Origin: Treponema sp.
GTDB taxonomy: Bacteria > Spirochaetota > Spirochaetia > Treponematales > Breznakiellaceae
Direction of reading: 5' to 3'
DNA length: 22,813 bases
NCBI GenBank assembly: GCA_009786715.1
Contig: WQRN01000020.1
Coordinates: 1 to 22,813 of the forward strand
The position numbers were made by a program, and so were the translations under genes. Positions 14,077 through 22,115 of this stretch are shown here, in pieces. The number at the start of each line of letters is the position of its first letter. Within the stretch, counting starts at the first letter, position 1. The notes beneath the pieces were generated by a model that saw only the letters and a program-made list of their open reading frames with translations, was not told the origin of the DNA and did no database searches.

Positions 14077-15590
14077 GCGCTTTCCGTTTTTTTGGAGCCG
14101 GACATATAAAGGCCAAGTTCCTGATAAGTTACTTCGCCCGGTTTTACATTAGCGGCAAGATTTCCTTCATACATAACCAATATTCTGTCGCTGACATCCA
14201 TTACTTCATCCAGTTCCAGAGAAACAAGCAGCACTGCTCTGCCCTTGTCGCGCTCTATAATCAGCTGTTTGTGAATATATTCACACGCGCCTACATCAAG
14301 ACCTCTTGTCGGCTGAACCGCGACTAACAAGCGCGAATCACGCGAAATTTCGCGGGCAATAATCGCTTTCTGCTGGTTACCGCCTGACATGCTGCGCGCT
14401 ATTGTCTGCGCTCTTTTACCCGCGCGAATATCAAAAGAATCTATCAGGTTATCCGCGAACTTGTAAATATCGTTAAATTTTAAAAAACCGAATTTTTGAA
14501 AGCGCGGCGCGAAATAATTCTGAAGCACAAGGTTATACGCAAGATTGTAATCAAGCACAAGTCCGTGTTTATGCCTGTCTTCGGGAATATGCGCGAAACC
14601 TCTTGAGCGTATGTCATTGTTTGTAATATCTTTTCCTTCAAGCGTAACGCGCCCGGATTCACATTCAATCATACCGGCAAGAGCGAGAACCAGTTCCTGC
14701 TGCCCGTTTCCGTCGATACCGGCAATGCAAACAATTTCACCCGCATTAATTTCGAAACTTACATTGTTTACAAGCGCTTTTTCATGCAGTTTGCTTTTTA
14801 CAGTCAGATTTTCAACTTTTAAAATTACATCCGCGCACTTGCTTTCGGATTTTTCTACAGTAAGGCTCACCTTCCTGCCAACCATCATTTCTGACAGATC
14901 TTCTTTGGAAACAGAACCAACATCCACAGTTCCTATGCACTTGCCTTTGCGAAGGACAGTGCAGCGATCCGCGATTGCTTTAATTTCATTCAGTTTATGC
15001 GTGATAAAAAGAATCGACTTTCCTTCCGCAACAAGATTTTTCATTATGCGCATTAACTCCTCAATTTCCTGGGGAGTAAGAACCGCCGTTGGCTCATCGA
15101 ATATCAATATATCGTTTTCGCGGTAGAGCATTTTTAAAATTTCTACCCTTTGCTGCATACCGACGGTAATGTCGGATATTAACGCGTCAGGATCGATTTC
15201 GAGTTTGTAGTGTTTGGAAAGTTCAATTACCTGATTGCGGGCGCTGTCCAGTTTTAAAATACCGTATTTAACGGTCTCCGCGCCCAGAATAATATTTTCT
15301 AAAACTGATAAATTGTGAACTAATTTAAAATGCTGGTGAACCATTCCGATTCCCAGTTTTTTAGCGTCATTGGGACCTGCGATATGAACAACATCGCCGT
15401 TTTTTTTTATTACGCCCTTTTCGGCCTTGTAAAGACCGAAAAGAATGCTCATAAGCGTGGATTTCCCCGCTCCGTTTTCACCTAACAGCGCATGGACTTC
15501 GCCTTTTTTAAGCTGAAGCGTGACATCGTCGTTAGCTACAATGCCGGGAAATACTTTCGTAATCCCGGCCATTTCGATTAAGAAATCCAT
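14073..15590 (-). CDS. Nucleoside-type ABC transporter ATPase with two nucleotide-binding domains
   Basis: A 505-residue ATPase with tandem domains. Domain 1 has a full Walker A (GENGAGKST, 37-45), signature VGMQQRVEI and Walker B LIFDEPTAVL. Domain 2 has a degenerate Walker A (GIDGNGQQEL, lacking the GKS) and a full signature MSGGNQQ, but its Walker B reads LLVAVQPTRGLD with Gln for the catalytic Glu. One active and one degenerate site is normal for this sugar/nucleoside subfamily. It powers the two permeases that follow, overlapping the first by four bases. Its start is 12 bases behind the binding-protein stop with no strong ribosome site. Confidence 0.9.
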   Translation of the reverse strand: MDFLIEMAGITKVFPGIVANDDVTLQLKKGEVHALLGENGAGKSTLMSILFGLYKAEKGVIKKNGDVVHIAGPNDAKKLGIGMVHQHFKLVHNLSVLENIILGAETVKYGILKLDSARNQVIELSKHYKLEIDPDALISDITVGMQQRVEILKMLYRENDILIFDEPTAVLTPQEIEELMRIMKNLVAEGKSILFITHKLNEIKAIADRCTVLRKGKCIGTVDVGSVSKEDLSEMMVGRKVSLTVEKSESKCADVILKVENLTVKSKLHEKALVNNVSFEINAGEIVCIAGIDGNGQQELVLALAGMIECESGRVTLEGKDITNNDIRSRGFAHIPEDRHKHGLVLDYNLAYNLVLQNYFAPRFQKFGFLKFNDIYKFADNLIDSFDIRAGKRAQTIARSMSGGNQQKAIIAREISRDSRLLVAVQPTRGLDVGACEYIHKQLIIERDKGRAVLLVSLELDEVMDVSDRILVMYEGNLAANVKPGEVTYQELGLYMSGSKKTESA

Positions 15591-15597
15591 AGGTTTT

Positions 15598-15615
15598 GGA
15601 AGTTATCTTACTTCC
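15598..15615. promoter_or_regulatory. Small inverted repeat between binding-protein and ATPase genes
   Basis: GGAAGT (15598-15603) and ACTTCC (15610-15615) flank six bases and span the binding-protein stop codon. It may stabilise the 3' end of the binding-protein message so that it exceeds the others, as seen in other ABC operons. The stem is only six bases, so this is tentative. Confidence 0.3.
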
Positions 15616-16691
15616 GTAACCCTTACAACGCGGACAGGAACGATCCTTGGACTGCCGTCTTCAGTAATTTCTTCCATTCTGGGAATTTCGCCGTCTGACA
15701 GTTTTTTAAAGATAGTATTGTAATCGGCCATGCTGAATGTATTAAATTTGGAAGTCTGCATCGGAAGCCCCACGCCGTCGTTTGCGGCGTCAAAAACTAA
15801 GGTTTGCCCGCCGGGGAATTTACCTAAGTAAAAATCTTTAATACAAGCATAAACAGAAGGCGCTAACCCCTTCATTGCCGATGTGATAACCGTTGAAGAT
15901 TCGCCGGATTGATCGACATCAACGCCGATAACTTTTTTCCCGGTTTGCTCAGCGGCTGCCATTACAGAGTTGCCTACTGCTCCTCCGCAGCCGAATATCA
16001 CCTCAACCCCGGAATTGAACCATGAAGCTGTCATTGTCTGAACTTCCGGTGTCGCGGCAAAACCGCCTGTGTAGTGGTAATTAACGGTAACCGCGCCTGA
16101 CGCAAGGCCAAGTTCGCGGCCGGCATATTCGGCGCCCTGAATAAAGCCGTAACCGAAACGCACAACCGCAGGAACCGCCATGCCTCCCATGAACCCAAGT
16201 CTTCTGTTTCCGTCTTTAACCGCAGCGTAACCGGCAAGGAAACCAGCCTGATCCTCAGCATAAAGAACGCCGACAACATTATCCGCTGTTCTGAAAGTTG
16301 AATAATCCTGACTGTGCGGCACGCCGTCTATAAGAATGAAGTGAACGTTGGGATAACGATCCTGCGCGACATAAACAGGCGCTTCGAATAGGAAACCGGG
16401 GGTAACGACTATTTTCGCCCCGCCGCGGACAGCAAGGTCGATCGTCGTAAGATACGCATCATTACTTTGCTCTGAAGGCTGATAGTATTTGTGAGAAATG
16501 TTATTTTCCCTGGCATACTTTACCAAACCATCCCATGAACCCTGATTAAATGATTTATCATCTATAGTTCCAAGATCGGTTACAAGAGCAAGATCGTAAG
16601 TATCCGCGGCTTTTTTCTGGGTCTGACCCTTTGTACAGGCCGCCGACATTAAAACAATAACTGCAAGTAAGATTAAACTGATTTTTTTCAT
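15603..16691 (-). CDS. BMP-family substrate-binding lipoprotein (PnrA/TmpC-like)
   Basis: A 362-residue lipoprotein with lipobox MSAAC (Cys19) and AGGAGGG before the ATG. The BMP (basic membrane protein) fold is shown by LVTDLGTIDDKSFNQGSW (about 37-53), TPGFLFEAPV and GVDVDQSGE (256-264). In Treponema pallidum the relative PnrA (formerly TmpC) binds purine nucleosides and RfuA binds riboflavin. The co-transcribed nucleoside phosphorylase favours a nucleoside ligand here, though that is inference. It is the first gene of the five-gene import operon with a strong promoter upstream. Confidence 0.9.
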   Translation of the reverse strand: MKKISLILLAVIVLMSAACTKGQTQKKAADTYDLALVTDLGTIDDKSFNQGSWDGLVKYARENNISHKYYQPSEQSNDAYLTTIDLAVRGGAKIVVTPGFLFEAPVYVAQDRYPNVHFILIDGVPHSQDYSTFRTADNVVGVLYAEDQAGFLAGYAAVKDGNRRLGFMGGMAVPAVVRFGYGFIQGAEYAGRELGLASGAVTVNYHYTGGFAATPEVQTMTASWFNSGVEVIFGCGGAVGNSVMAAAEQTGKKVIGVDVDQSGESSTVITSAMKGLAPSVYACIKDFYLGKFPGGQTLVFDAANDGVGLPMQTSKFNTFSMADYNTIFKKLSDGEIPRMEEITEDGSPRIVPVRVVRVTEVR

Positions 16692-16733
16692 AATTTTCCC
16701 TCCTAATAACAGGAATTTTTATAAGATAATCAA

Positions 16734-16763
16734 ATTGTATCAGTGGTTTGCAAAAGCTGTCAA
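16734..16763 (-). promoter_or_regulatory. Promoter of the nucleoside import operon
   Basis: A perfect TTGACA (16758-16763), an 18-base spacer and TACAAT (16734-16739, five of six). A start near 16727 leaves a leader of about 35 bases ending in AGGAGGG. Confidence 0.7.
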
Positions 16764-16809
16764 GCAAGCTCAGAACCCTTGTCTTTTGGGGTAATGTAAA
16801 AAAACGGCA

Positions 16810-16824
16810 TATATGTTATAACAT
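16810..16824 (+). promoter_or_regulatory. -10 region and 12-bp palindrome just before ccdA
   Basis: ATGTTATAACAT (16813-16824) is a perfect palindrome containing an extended -10, TGT-TATAAC (16817-16822). An alternative -10, TATATG (16810-16815), has TTGGGG 18 bases upstream. From the first a start near 16829 leaves about five bases before the ATG. The palindrome could be an operator over the promoter. Confidence 0.45.
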
Positions 16825-16833
16825 TAAAAACAG

Positions 16834-17631
16834 ATGATTGAATACCCGTCATTACTATTAACATTTCTCGCGGGACTGTTATCATTTTTATCGCCTTGTG
16901 TCCTTCCTCTGATACCATCTTACTTAAGCATTCTCGGAAGCGCGGGAGGAATTGCGGTATCATCCGCGGACAGTGAAATATCAGATAAAAAACGCTTTAT
17001 TTTATTAACAACTGCGATTTTTTTTATTCTCGGGTTTACCGCCGTTTTTATTATTTTCAGTATAATTATTTCCGCTACTTTTCTATTGATGGGCGGCATA
17101 TCCGTGTACATAAGGCTGATTGCGGGCATTATCATAATAATTCTTGGTTTTAATATTTTATTTGATTTTCTAGCCGTTTTAAACTATGAAAAACGATTTA
17201 TAACTAATAAAATACCAAAAGGCATTATAGGATCTTTTCTAGCCGGAGCCGCGTTCGGAGCCGGGTGGACTCCCTGCATCGGACCTATTCTGACAGGAGT
17301 ATTATTTCTTGCGGGACAAAGCGGAAAAACAGGCGTTGCCGTTCTATATTTGATTATTTATTCGCTTGGCCTGGGTCTTCCATTTATTTTATCAGCTGTT
17401 TTTTTTGATAAATATCTTGTTCCGGCAAAATGGTTTAAAAATAAAATGCCGCTGATTAAAAAGATAAGCGCTGTTGTATTGATCATTATCGGTATTTTGC
17501 TGGCAACAGGCCGTCTATCAATTTTTAATATCGCGGTGCAAAAATGGCAGTATCAGTATATCGCGTGGGCGGAAAATAAACCTATGTTTTTTAAAATAAT
17601 CGCCGATTGGTTGACGATGATTAATCTATAA
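16834..17631 (+). CDS. ccdA: CcdA-type thiol-disulphide transmembrane transporter
   Basis: Passes electrons from cytoplasmic thioredoxin to extracytoplasmic thiol proteins. This 265-residue protein has about six hydrophobic segments and the two redox-active Cys in their usual places: LSPCVLPLIP (Cys22) and GWTPCIGP (Cys147). Both are followed by Pro as in the DsbD/CcdA family. The start codon fits the family N-terminus exactly, yet no Shine-Dalgarno sequence precedes it and the promoter is only bases away. The next gene encodes its likely client, a TlpA-type thioredoxin, 27 bases downstream. In an organism without visible cytochrome c genes here, the pair more likely serves general periplasmic thiol redox. 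Confidence 0.92.
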   Translation: MIEYPSLLLTFLAGLLSFLSPCVLPLIPSYLSILGSAGGIAVSSADSEISDKKRFILLTTAIFFILGFTAVFIIFSIIISATFLLMGGISVYIRLIAGIIIIILGFNILFDFLAVLNYEKRFITNKIPKGIIGSFLAGAAFGAGWTPCIGPILTGVLFLAGQSGKTGVAVLYLIIYSLGLGLPFILSAVFFDKYLVPAKWFKNKMPLIKKISAVVLIIIGILLATGRLSIFNIAVQKWQYQYIAWAENKPMFFKIIADWLTMINL

Positions 17632-17658
17632 AATATTATAAATACAAGAGGTAATGTT

Positions 17659-18225
17659 ATGAAATATTTCAGCGGAAAAATTATTTTAAGAGCGCTTCTT
17701 CTATCTTCCGTTTTTATTATTTTTGTTCAGCAGGCAACCGCGCAAGTTTCACAGGAAGCGTCGCGCCTTTTAACAAACGCAAAAATTCAAGTTCTTAACC
17801 AAAGAATGGATCCGCATGATTTTACTTTACAGTTTTTAAACGGCGGCAGCGCCGCTCTTTCTTCCTTTAAAGGTAAAGTAGTTATTCTCAATTTTTGGGC
17901 AACATGGTGCCCTCCTTGCCGCGCGGAAATGCCTTCCATGGAAAAACTTTATAATCAATTTAAAGCGCAGGGACTTGAAATGCTTGCGGTAAATATTGCC
18001 GAAAAAAATAATACGGTAAACCAATTTATTAAAAATAACCATTACACTTTTCCCGTTATGATGGACAGCGACAGGCGGATAAGCAGCATCTACGGCATTG
18101 AGGCAATTCCAACTACTTATATAATCGATCGCGAAGGCAAAATTATCGGCAGAATCACAGGCAGCATCCAATGGGACATGCCGCATGTTATATCAGCGTT
18201 TGACGCGCTGCTTAAAAGCAAGTAA
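17659..18225 (+). CDS. TlpA/ResA-like exported thioredoxin
   Basis: A 188-residue exported protein with a cleavable signal peptide (hydrophobic core about 9-24, likely cut after ATAQ or ATA near residue 28). A thioredoxin fold follows with active site WCPPC (83-87), NFWATW before it and cis-Pro151 in AIPTTYIID. The CPPC dipeptide is typical of TlpA/ResA reductases. AAGAGGT lies seven bases before the ATG. Being directly behind ccdA, it should be kept reduced by CcdA and reduce other exported proteins. It ends seven bases from a converging gene, with no terminator visible. Confidence 0.9.
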   Translation: MKYFSGKIILRALLLSSVFIIFVQQATAQVSQEASRLLTNAKIQVLNQRMDPHDFTLQFLNGGSAALSSFKGKVVILNFWATWCPPCRAEMPSMEKLYNQFKAQGLEMLAVNIAEKNNTVNQFIKNNHYTFPVMMDSDRRISSIYGIEAIPTTYIIDREGKIIGRITGSIQWDMPHVISAFDALLKSK

Positions 18226-18232
18226 CAATTTT

Positions 18233-20389
18233 TTATAAAACATCACACAAACAGCACCTAATCTCTCTGTCATCTTTGATCCGCAGTTCAGGCACGCCTT
18301 GCGCGCATTGCGCCTTTGCTTTTTCGCATCTCGGCGCAAACGGGCAGCCGCTTTCCGGCGCTGAAGGATCTGTTACCTTTCCGGGAATGGTAAGCAGGCG
18401 CTCTTTTGAATAATGACTTCCAAAACGCGGAGAAGCGGCAAGCAGCGCGGTTGTATACGGGTGGCGCGGATTGTTTATAATTTCCTTTGCGCTTGCCGAT
18501 TCCATTTCAAGGCCGCCGTACATTACCATTATGCGATCAGAAATCTCCGCGACTAAATCAATGTCGTGGCTGATAAAAATAATGGAAAGGTTTCTTGTAC
18601 GGCGGAGAGTTTTTAAAAGCTCCACAATTTGTTTTTGTATCGTAAGGTCAAGAGCCGTTGTAGGCTCATCGGCGATTAATAGCTCGCATCCCTGCGCGAG
18701 AGCGAGAGCGATACCGATTCTTTGCAGCTGCCCGCCGGAAAATTGATGCGGAAAATTTATTAACCTTTCTGTCCCATTGTCTAATCCGGTCTCCGCAAGC
18801 AGTTCTACAGCGCGTTTGTCGGATTCTTCTCTTGTTATTTCAGGCTGCGAGTTCTTAAAAGTTTCAAAAAACACGCTTCCAATATTTTGAAGCGGATCGT
18901 ATGAACGCCCCGGTTCCTGAAAGATCATTCCAATTTTTTTTCCTCTGTATTCACGTAATGTTTCAATGTTTTGTTTAATTAATTCTTTTCCTTCGTATAA
19001 AATAGAGCCGCTTACGCCCGCGTTCTTCGCTAAAAGCCCCGGAATCGCCAAAGTGCTTACGCTTTTCCCGGAACCGCTCTCCCCCACAATGCCGAGAGTC
19101 TCACCTTTCTTTAAATTAAACGATACGCCTCTAACTGCTTGAACGATTATCACATCCCTGCCTCGCAAGACGGAGAAGTTGACACACAAATCCTTAACTA
19201 TTAATAGTTCCTTACTTCCTTCTTCCTGTTCGTGTTGGTTCGTGAAGCTGCCTTTTGCGGCGGTTCGCGGTAAAACTTCTTCTCTTTCTTCCTCCGTGAA
19301 ACTCCGCGGTAAAAATCTTCTTAATCCTTTCTTCTTCCTAGATCTTCCGTGCATCGTATGGTACGGATCGTAATAATCGCGCAGCGCGTCGCCGATAAAA
19401 TTAAACGCGAGAGTTACGCCTAACAAAAACCAGACAGGAGTTAAAAGCCAGGGGAAGGCGCGAAGGTTCGCGAGCGTGGAAAGATCGCGTTTTATAAGAG
19501 AACCCCAGCTAACCGCCGGATCCGTTATTCCAAGGCCAAGATATGAAAGAACAGTTTCCGTCATTATAAAACCGGGAATGCTAAGAGCTACGCTTACAAT
19601 TAAAAGACTTGCTATCTGCGGAATTATATGGTTAAAAATAATTGTTACAGAAGGAATCATTTCTAGTTTTGCGTTTAAAACAAATTCTTCGCGTTTAATC
19701 GCATGAACCATTCCGCGGATCGTTCGCGCGGATCCCGGCCAGCCGACAAGCGAAAGTATAATTGTGATCATCATGTATGTTTGCGCAGGATCCATGTTAG
19801 ACGCAAGTAATGAACGCAGGAAAAGTATCAAATACAGTGACGGAATTAGCATTAAAAATTCCGCGCTTCTCATAATCGACCAGTCTGTAAAACCGCCGAA
19901 GAATCCTGAAAATCCGCCTGCAAGACCCGCAAGGATGAGCGAAATGAAAGTAGCTACAAAGCCGATAGTAAGCGAAACACGGGAGCCGTAAACAATACGC
20001 GAAAAAAGGCATCTGCCAAGATTATCCGCGCCCATCAGAAAGACAGGATATTCACTTTGGCCGGTTGTAAATAAATGGCGGTCTGAAGGGATAAAACCCC
20101 AAAGCAGGTACGGCTCCCCTTTCGCGAAAAATTTTAACGATGAATAATGATCCCGCACCCGCGCATAAGTCCATGAAACCGAATTTGTAACGCGAAACTC
20201 CTGCGCTTGTAATATGCCTTTATAAGAGCGTACATTCGGCGGATGGTAACTTTTATCCGCAAACGAAGTGTTAGGCGAATAAGGCGCGAAAAATTCAGCG
20301 AATATCATCATCAGATACAGAAAAATAAGACAGACAAGCGAAATCAAAGCAACAGGGCGGGTTTTAATGTAGTTAAAAAACTTTTTCAT
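18233..20389 (-). CDS. Peptide ABC transporter: DppC-type permease fused to DppD-type ATPase
   Basis: One 718-residue chain carries two subunits that are normally separate. Residues 1-340 are a DppC/OppC permease. After TM1 comes an extracytoplasmic insert of about 85 residues, then MGADNLGRCLFSR and five more membrane segments. A charged linker (about 345-392) leads to an ATPase: Walker A GESGSGKS (436-443), signature QFSGGQLQR, Walker B LLIADEP (570-576), switch His608 and the C-terminal oligo_HPY region GCPFAPRCEKAKAQC. The permease EAA loop (NAKLEMIPSVTIIFNHIIPQ) lacks the conserved Gly. Such fusions are known in some other bacteria. The frame is unbroken. The gene is 17 bases behind the DppB-type gene, and no DppF ATPase or binding protein is in the window. 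Confidence 0.9.
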   Translation of the reverse strand: MKKFFNYIKTRPVALISLVCLIFLYLMMIFAEFFAPYSPNTSFADKSYHPPNVRSYKGILQAQEFRVTNSVSWTYARVRDHYSSLKFFAKGEPYLLWGFIPSDRHLFTTGQSEYPVFLMGADNLGRCLFSRIVYGSRVSLTIGFVATFISLILAGLAGGFSGFFGGFTDWSIMRSAEFLMLIPSLYLILFLRSLLASNMDPAQTYMMITIILSLVGWPGSARTIRGMVHAIKREEFVLNAKLEMIPSVTIIFNHIIPQIASLLIVSVALSIPGFIMTETVLSYLGLGITDPAVSWGSLIKRDLSTLANLRAFPWLLTPVWFLLGVTLAFNFIGDALRDYYDPYHTMHGRSRKKKGLRRFLPRSFTEEEREEVLPRTAAKGSFTNQHEQEEGSKELLIVKDLCVNFSVLRGRDVIIVQAVRGVSFNLKKGETLGIVGESGSGKSVSTLAIPGLLAKNAGVSGSILYEGKELIKQNIETLREYRGKKIGMIFQEPGRSYDPLQNIGSVFFETFKNSQPEITREESDKRAVELLAETGLDNGTERLINFPHQFSGGQLQRIGIALALAQGCELLIADEPTTALDLTIQKQIVELLKTLRRTRNLSIIFISHDIDLVAEISDRIMVMYGGLEMESASAKEIINNPRHPYTTALLAASPRFGSHYSKERLLTIPGKVTDPSAPESGCPFAPRCEKAKAQCAQGVPELRIKDDREIRCCLCDVL

Positions 20390-20406
20390 GTTTTTCTATA
20401 TCCGCC

Positions 20407-21492
20407 CTATTCTTTTCCGTACCTAATCCGCGGATCCACAAGCGCGAGTATAATGTCGGCTAACGCCATGCCGACAAGCACAAGGAATGAGATAAACATT
20501 ATATTAGCCAAAACAAGGTTAATATCCTGCTGCGTTACGGCTTCATACATGAGCCTTCCGATCCCGGGGTACGCAAAAATAATTTCCAGTATGAGAGAGC
20601 CGGAAAAAAGCCCTGCAAGTAAATTCGCGCTCCCTGTGATGTACGGGTTCAGCGTATTTCTGAACGCGTGAGCAAAATAAATACGCCATTCCGAAATGCC
20701 TCGGGAGCGCAGGCTTGTAATATACGGCTGCCCCAACTGGTCTAACATGGTTGCGCGAATCATACGAAGAGAGCCGCCGATTCCGCCCAAAAAAGCAGAT
20801 AACAGCGGAAGGAAAATATGATGCATGTAAGAGAAAACAAATTTGCCGGGAGCTTCTGAAAACGGAAAGGACGGAAATGCCGTAACAGGGAAAAGCCCCG
20901 ACACAGACGCAAAGAACTGAAGCAGGATAAGAAGCAAAAGCCCAGGAAATGCGTGGAGCACAAGGGCGAAAAATGTAACCGCGTAATCGGCTCTTGTTCC
21001 CGCTTTGGTAGAAAAATAAACGCCTAACACAAAAGAAAAAATTGTTATAAATACAAGCGAAATTAAATTTAAAATGAGCGAATTTACAATCCTTGTAGAA
21101 ATTAAAAATGAAACAGGAGCGCGCGAAATTAAACTTACGCCAAGATCATGATGCACCACAACGCGGTTAAGCCAGCGGAAATACTGCACATAAAACGGCT
21201 GATCAAGACCAAGTTCAGACCGGCGCTGTGCGAGCTGCTCGGCGCTCATCGCCTGCAAATTCTGCCCTGCTCTGCCCTGGTTTTCGCTGAAGAGCTGCTG
21301 CATCATGATTTGATCTACAATATCGCCGGGCGCAAGAGCCATTAAACCAAACACTGCTAAACCAAGAAGGAAGAGCATAATTGTCATTGTCAGAAGTCTG
21401 TTTACAATGTAGGAAAGAAGCGGAAAACGGCGTTTAAATGCGTAAAAAGGTTTTAAGATAATATTTGCAATATTTCGGAGCTTTGCCGGCAT
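20407..21492 (-). CDS. Peptide ABC transporter permease, DppB/OppB type
   Basis: A 361-residue membrane protein. After a basic 30-residue lead comes TM1, then APGDIVDQ and a Gln/Ala-rich extracytoplasmic stretch, with LGLDQPFYVQYFRWL before the remaining membrane helices. The EAA loop (QPYITSLRSRGISEWRIYFAHAFRNTL) is canonical, and the protein ends in LVDPRIRYG, a common DppB terminus. GGAGGGG precedes the ATG and a promoter is seen at 21512-21541. It forms the importer pore with the fused permease-ATPase downstream. The solute could be peptides, nickel or sugars, and sequence alone does not decide. Confidence 0.9.
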   Translation of the reverse strand: MPAKLRNIANIILKPFYAFKRRFPLLSYIVNRLLTMTIMLFLLGLAVFGLMALAPGDIVDQIMMQQLFSENQGRAGQNLQAMSAEQLAQRRSELGLDQPFYVQYFRWLNRVVVHHDLGVSLISRAPVSFLISTRIVNSLILNLISLVFITIFSFVLGVYFSTKAGTRADYAVTFFALVLHAFPGLLLLILLQFFASVSGLFPVTAFPSFPFSEAPGKFVFSYMHHIFLPLLSAFLGGIGGSLRMIRATMLDQLGQPYITSLRSRGISEWRIYFAHAFRNTLNPYITGSANLLAGLFSGSLILEIIFAYPGIGRLMYEAVTQQDINLVLANIMFISFLVLVGMALADIILALVDPRIRYGKE

Positions 21493-21511
21493 TTCCCCTC
21501 CCCCTGGGATT

Positions 21512-21541
21512 ATAATAAATGTTTATGGTAAATAAAGTCAA
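21512..21541 (-). promoter_or_regulatory. Promoter of the peptide transporter genes
   Basis: TTGACT (21536-21541), an 18-base spacer and TATTAT (21512-21517), each five of six. The start is near 21505. It is back to back with the promoter of the PTPS-like gene, whose -35 position would cover the same bases. Confidence 0.6.
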
Positions 21542-21555
21542 GTTTGCAAATTCTA

Positions 21556-21564
21556 TGCTATAAT
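21556..21564 (+). promoter_or_regulatory. Extended -10 promoter of the PTPS-like gene
   Basis: TGC followed by a perfect TATAAT (21559-21564). The -35 position (about 21536-21541) reads AGTCAA, a poor match, as often with extended -10 promoters. The start is near 21571, inside an inverted repeat. Confidence 0.6.
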
Positions 21565-21570
21565 TCCCTA

Positions 21571-21587
21571 TTGAGAACTATTCTCAA
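21571..21587. promoter_or_regulatory. Fur-box-like inverted repeat at the transcription start
   Basis: TTGAGAA and TTCTCAA are perfect inverted 7-mers around CTA. Read as 7-1-7 the site TGAGAAC-T-ATTCTCA is two bases off the common Fur form TGAGAATNATTCTCA. Its position at about +1 to +17 suits a repressor. It could instead form a short hairpin at the mRNA 5' end. Confidence 0.5.
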
Positions 21588-21612
21588 AAATCTATGTGAA
21601 AAGGAGATTATT

Positions 21613-22104
21613 ATGGACGATTTATATACATCAATAGTTAGATTGGATTTTCAGTACGCCCACCGGTTTATGAACTGGCCAAGGGAGGCCAAGCATCTTC
21701 ATGGGCATTCGGGTCTTTTAGAAATTGAACTGGAAGACAAAGTAGACCCCGTTACAGGTTACGCGCACGCCTGCAAAGAAGGTTTTAAAAAAGCATGGGA
21801 AATTGTCGACCACTTCCATCATGCGACATTATTTCAGGAAGGAGACCCTCTTCTTGACGCGGTCCTTGCCGTATACAAGAAAGAAGGAATTAACAATGAC
21901 CCTGCTAATTGCGTCCCTCTTAAAAAGATAGACAATCCTCTTGCGTGGTCATACCCTGAATACCGCATAATTGTCACAAAAAAGGTTTCTACCTGCGAGA
22001 ATCTTTGTGAGCTTTTTCATGCGCTTCTTAAAGACAGAATGCCCATCAAAAAAATTACAATGCGTTCTTCAAGCATCAATGCCGCAAGTAAGGTTTTTAA
22101 GTAG
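21613..22104 (+). CDS. PTPS/QueD-family-like protein lacking usual catalytic residues
   Basis: A 163-residue protein of the 6-pyruvoyl-tetrahydropterin synthase / 6-carboxytetrahydropterin synthase fold. The zinc ligands are all present: FQYAHRF (His17) and HLHGHS (His30, His32). A DH pair (66-67) and STCENLCELF near 126-135 also match family blocks. The catalytic Cys normally four residues before HGH is Ala26 here. The C-terminal Glu that grips the pterin ring is replaced in ITMRSSSINAAS. Standard QueD chemistry is therefore doubtful. AAGGAG at 21601-21606 fixes the ATG at 21613, and the open frame to 21544 is ignored. It precedes a mannitol-dehydrogenase-family gene by 11 bases and sits behind a Fur-like repeat. 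Confidence 0.78.
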   Translation: MDDLYTSIVRLDFQYAHRFMNWPREAKHLHGHSGLLEIELEDKVDPVTGYAHACKEGFKKAWEIVDHFHHATLFQEGDPLLDAVLAVYKKEGINNDPANCVPLKKIDNPLAWSYPEYRIIVTKKVSTCENLCELFHALLKDRMPIKKITMRSSSINAASKVFK

Positions 22105-22115
22105 GCGGAACCAAC

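Noticed and set aside
21571..21612. preQ1 riboswitch ahead of the PTPS-like gene
   Set aside because: The leader is about 40 bases with one 7-bp inverted repeat. No preQ1 pseudoknot elements are seen, and the protein lacks QueD catalytic residues.
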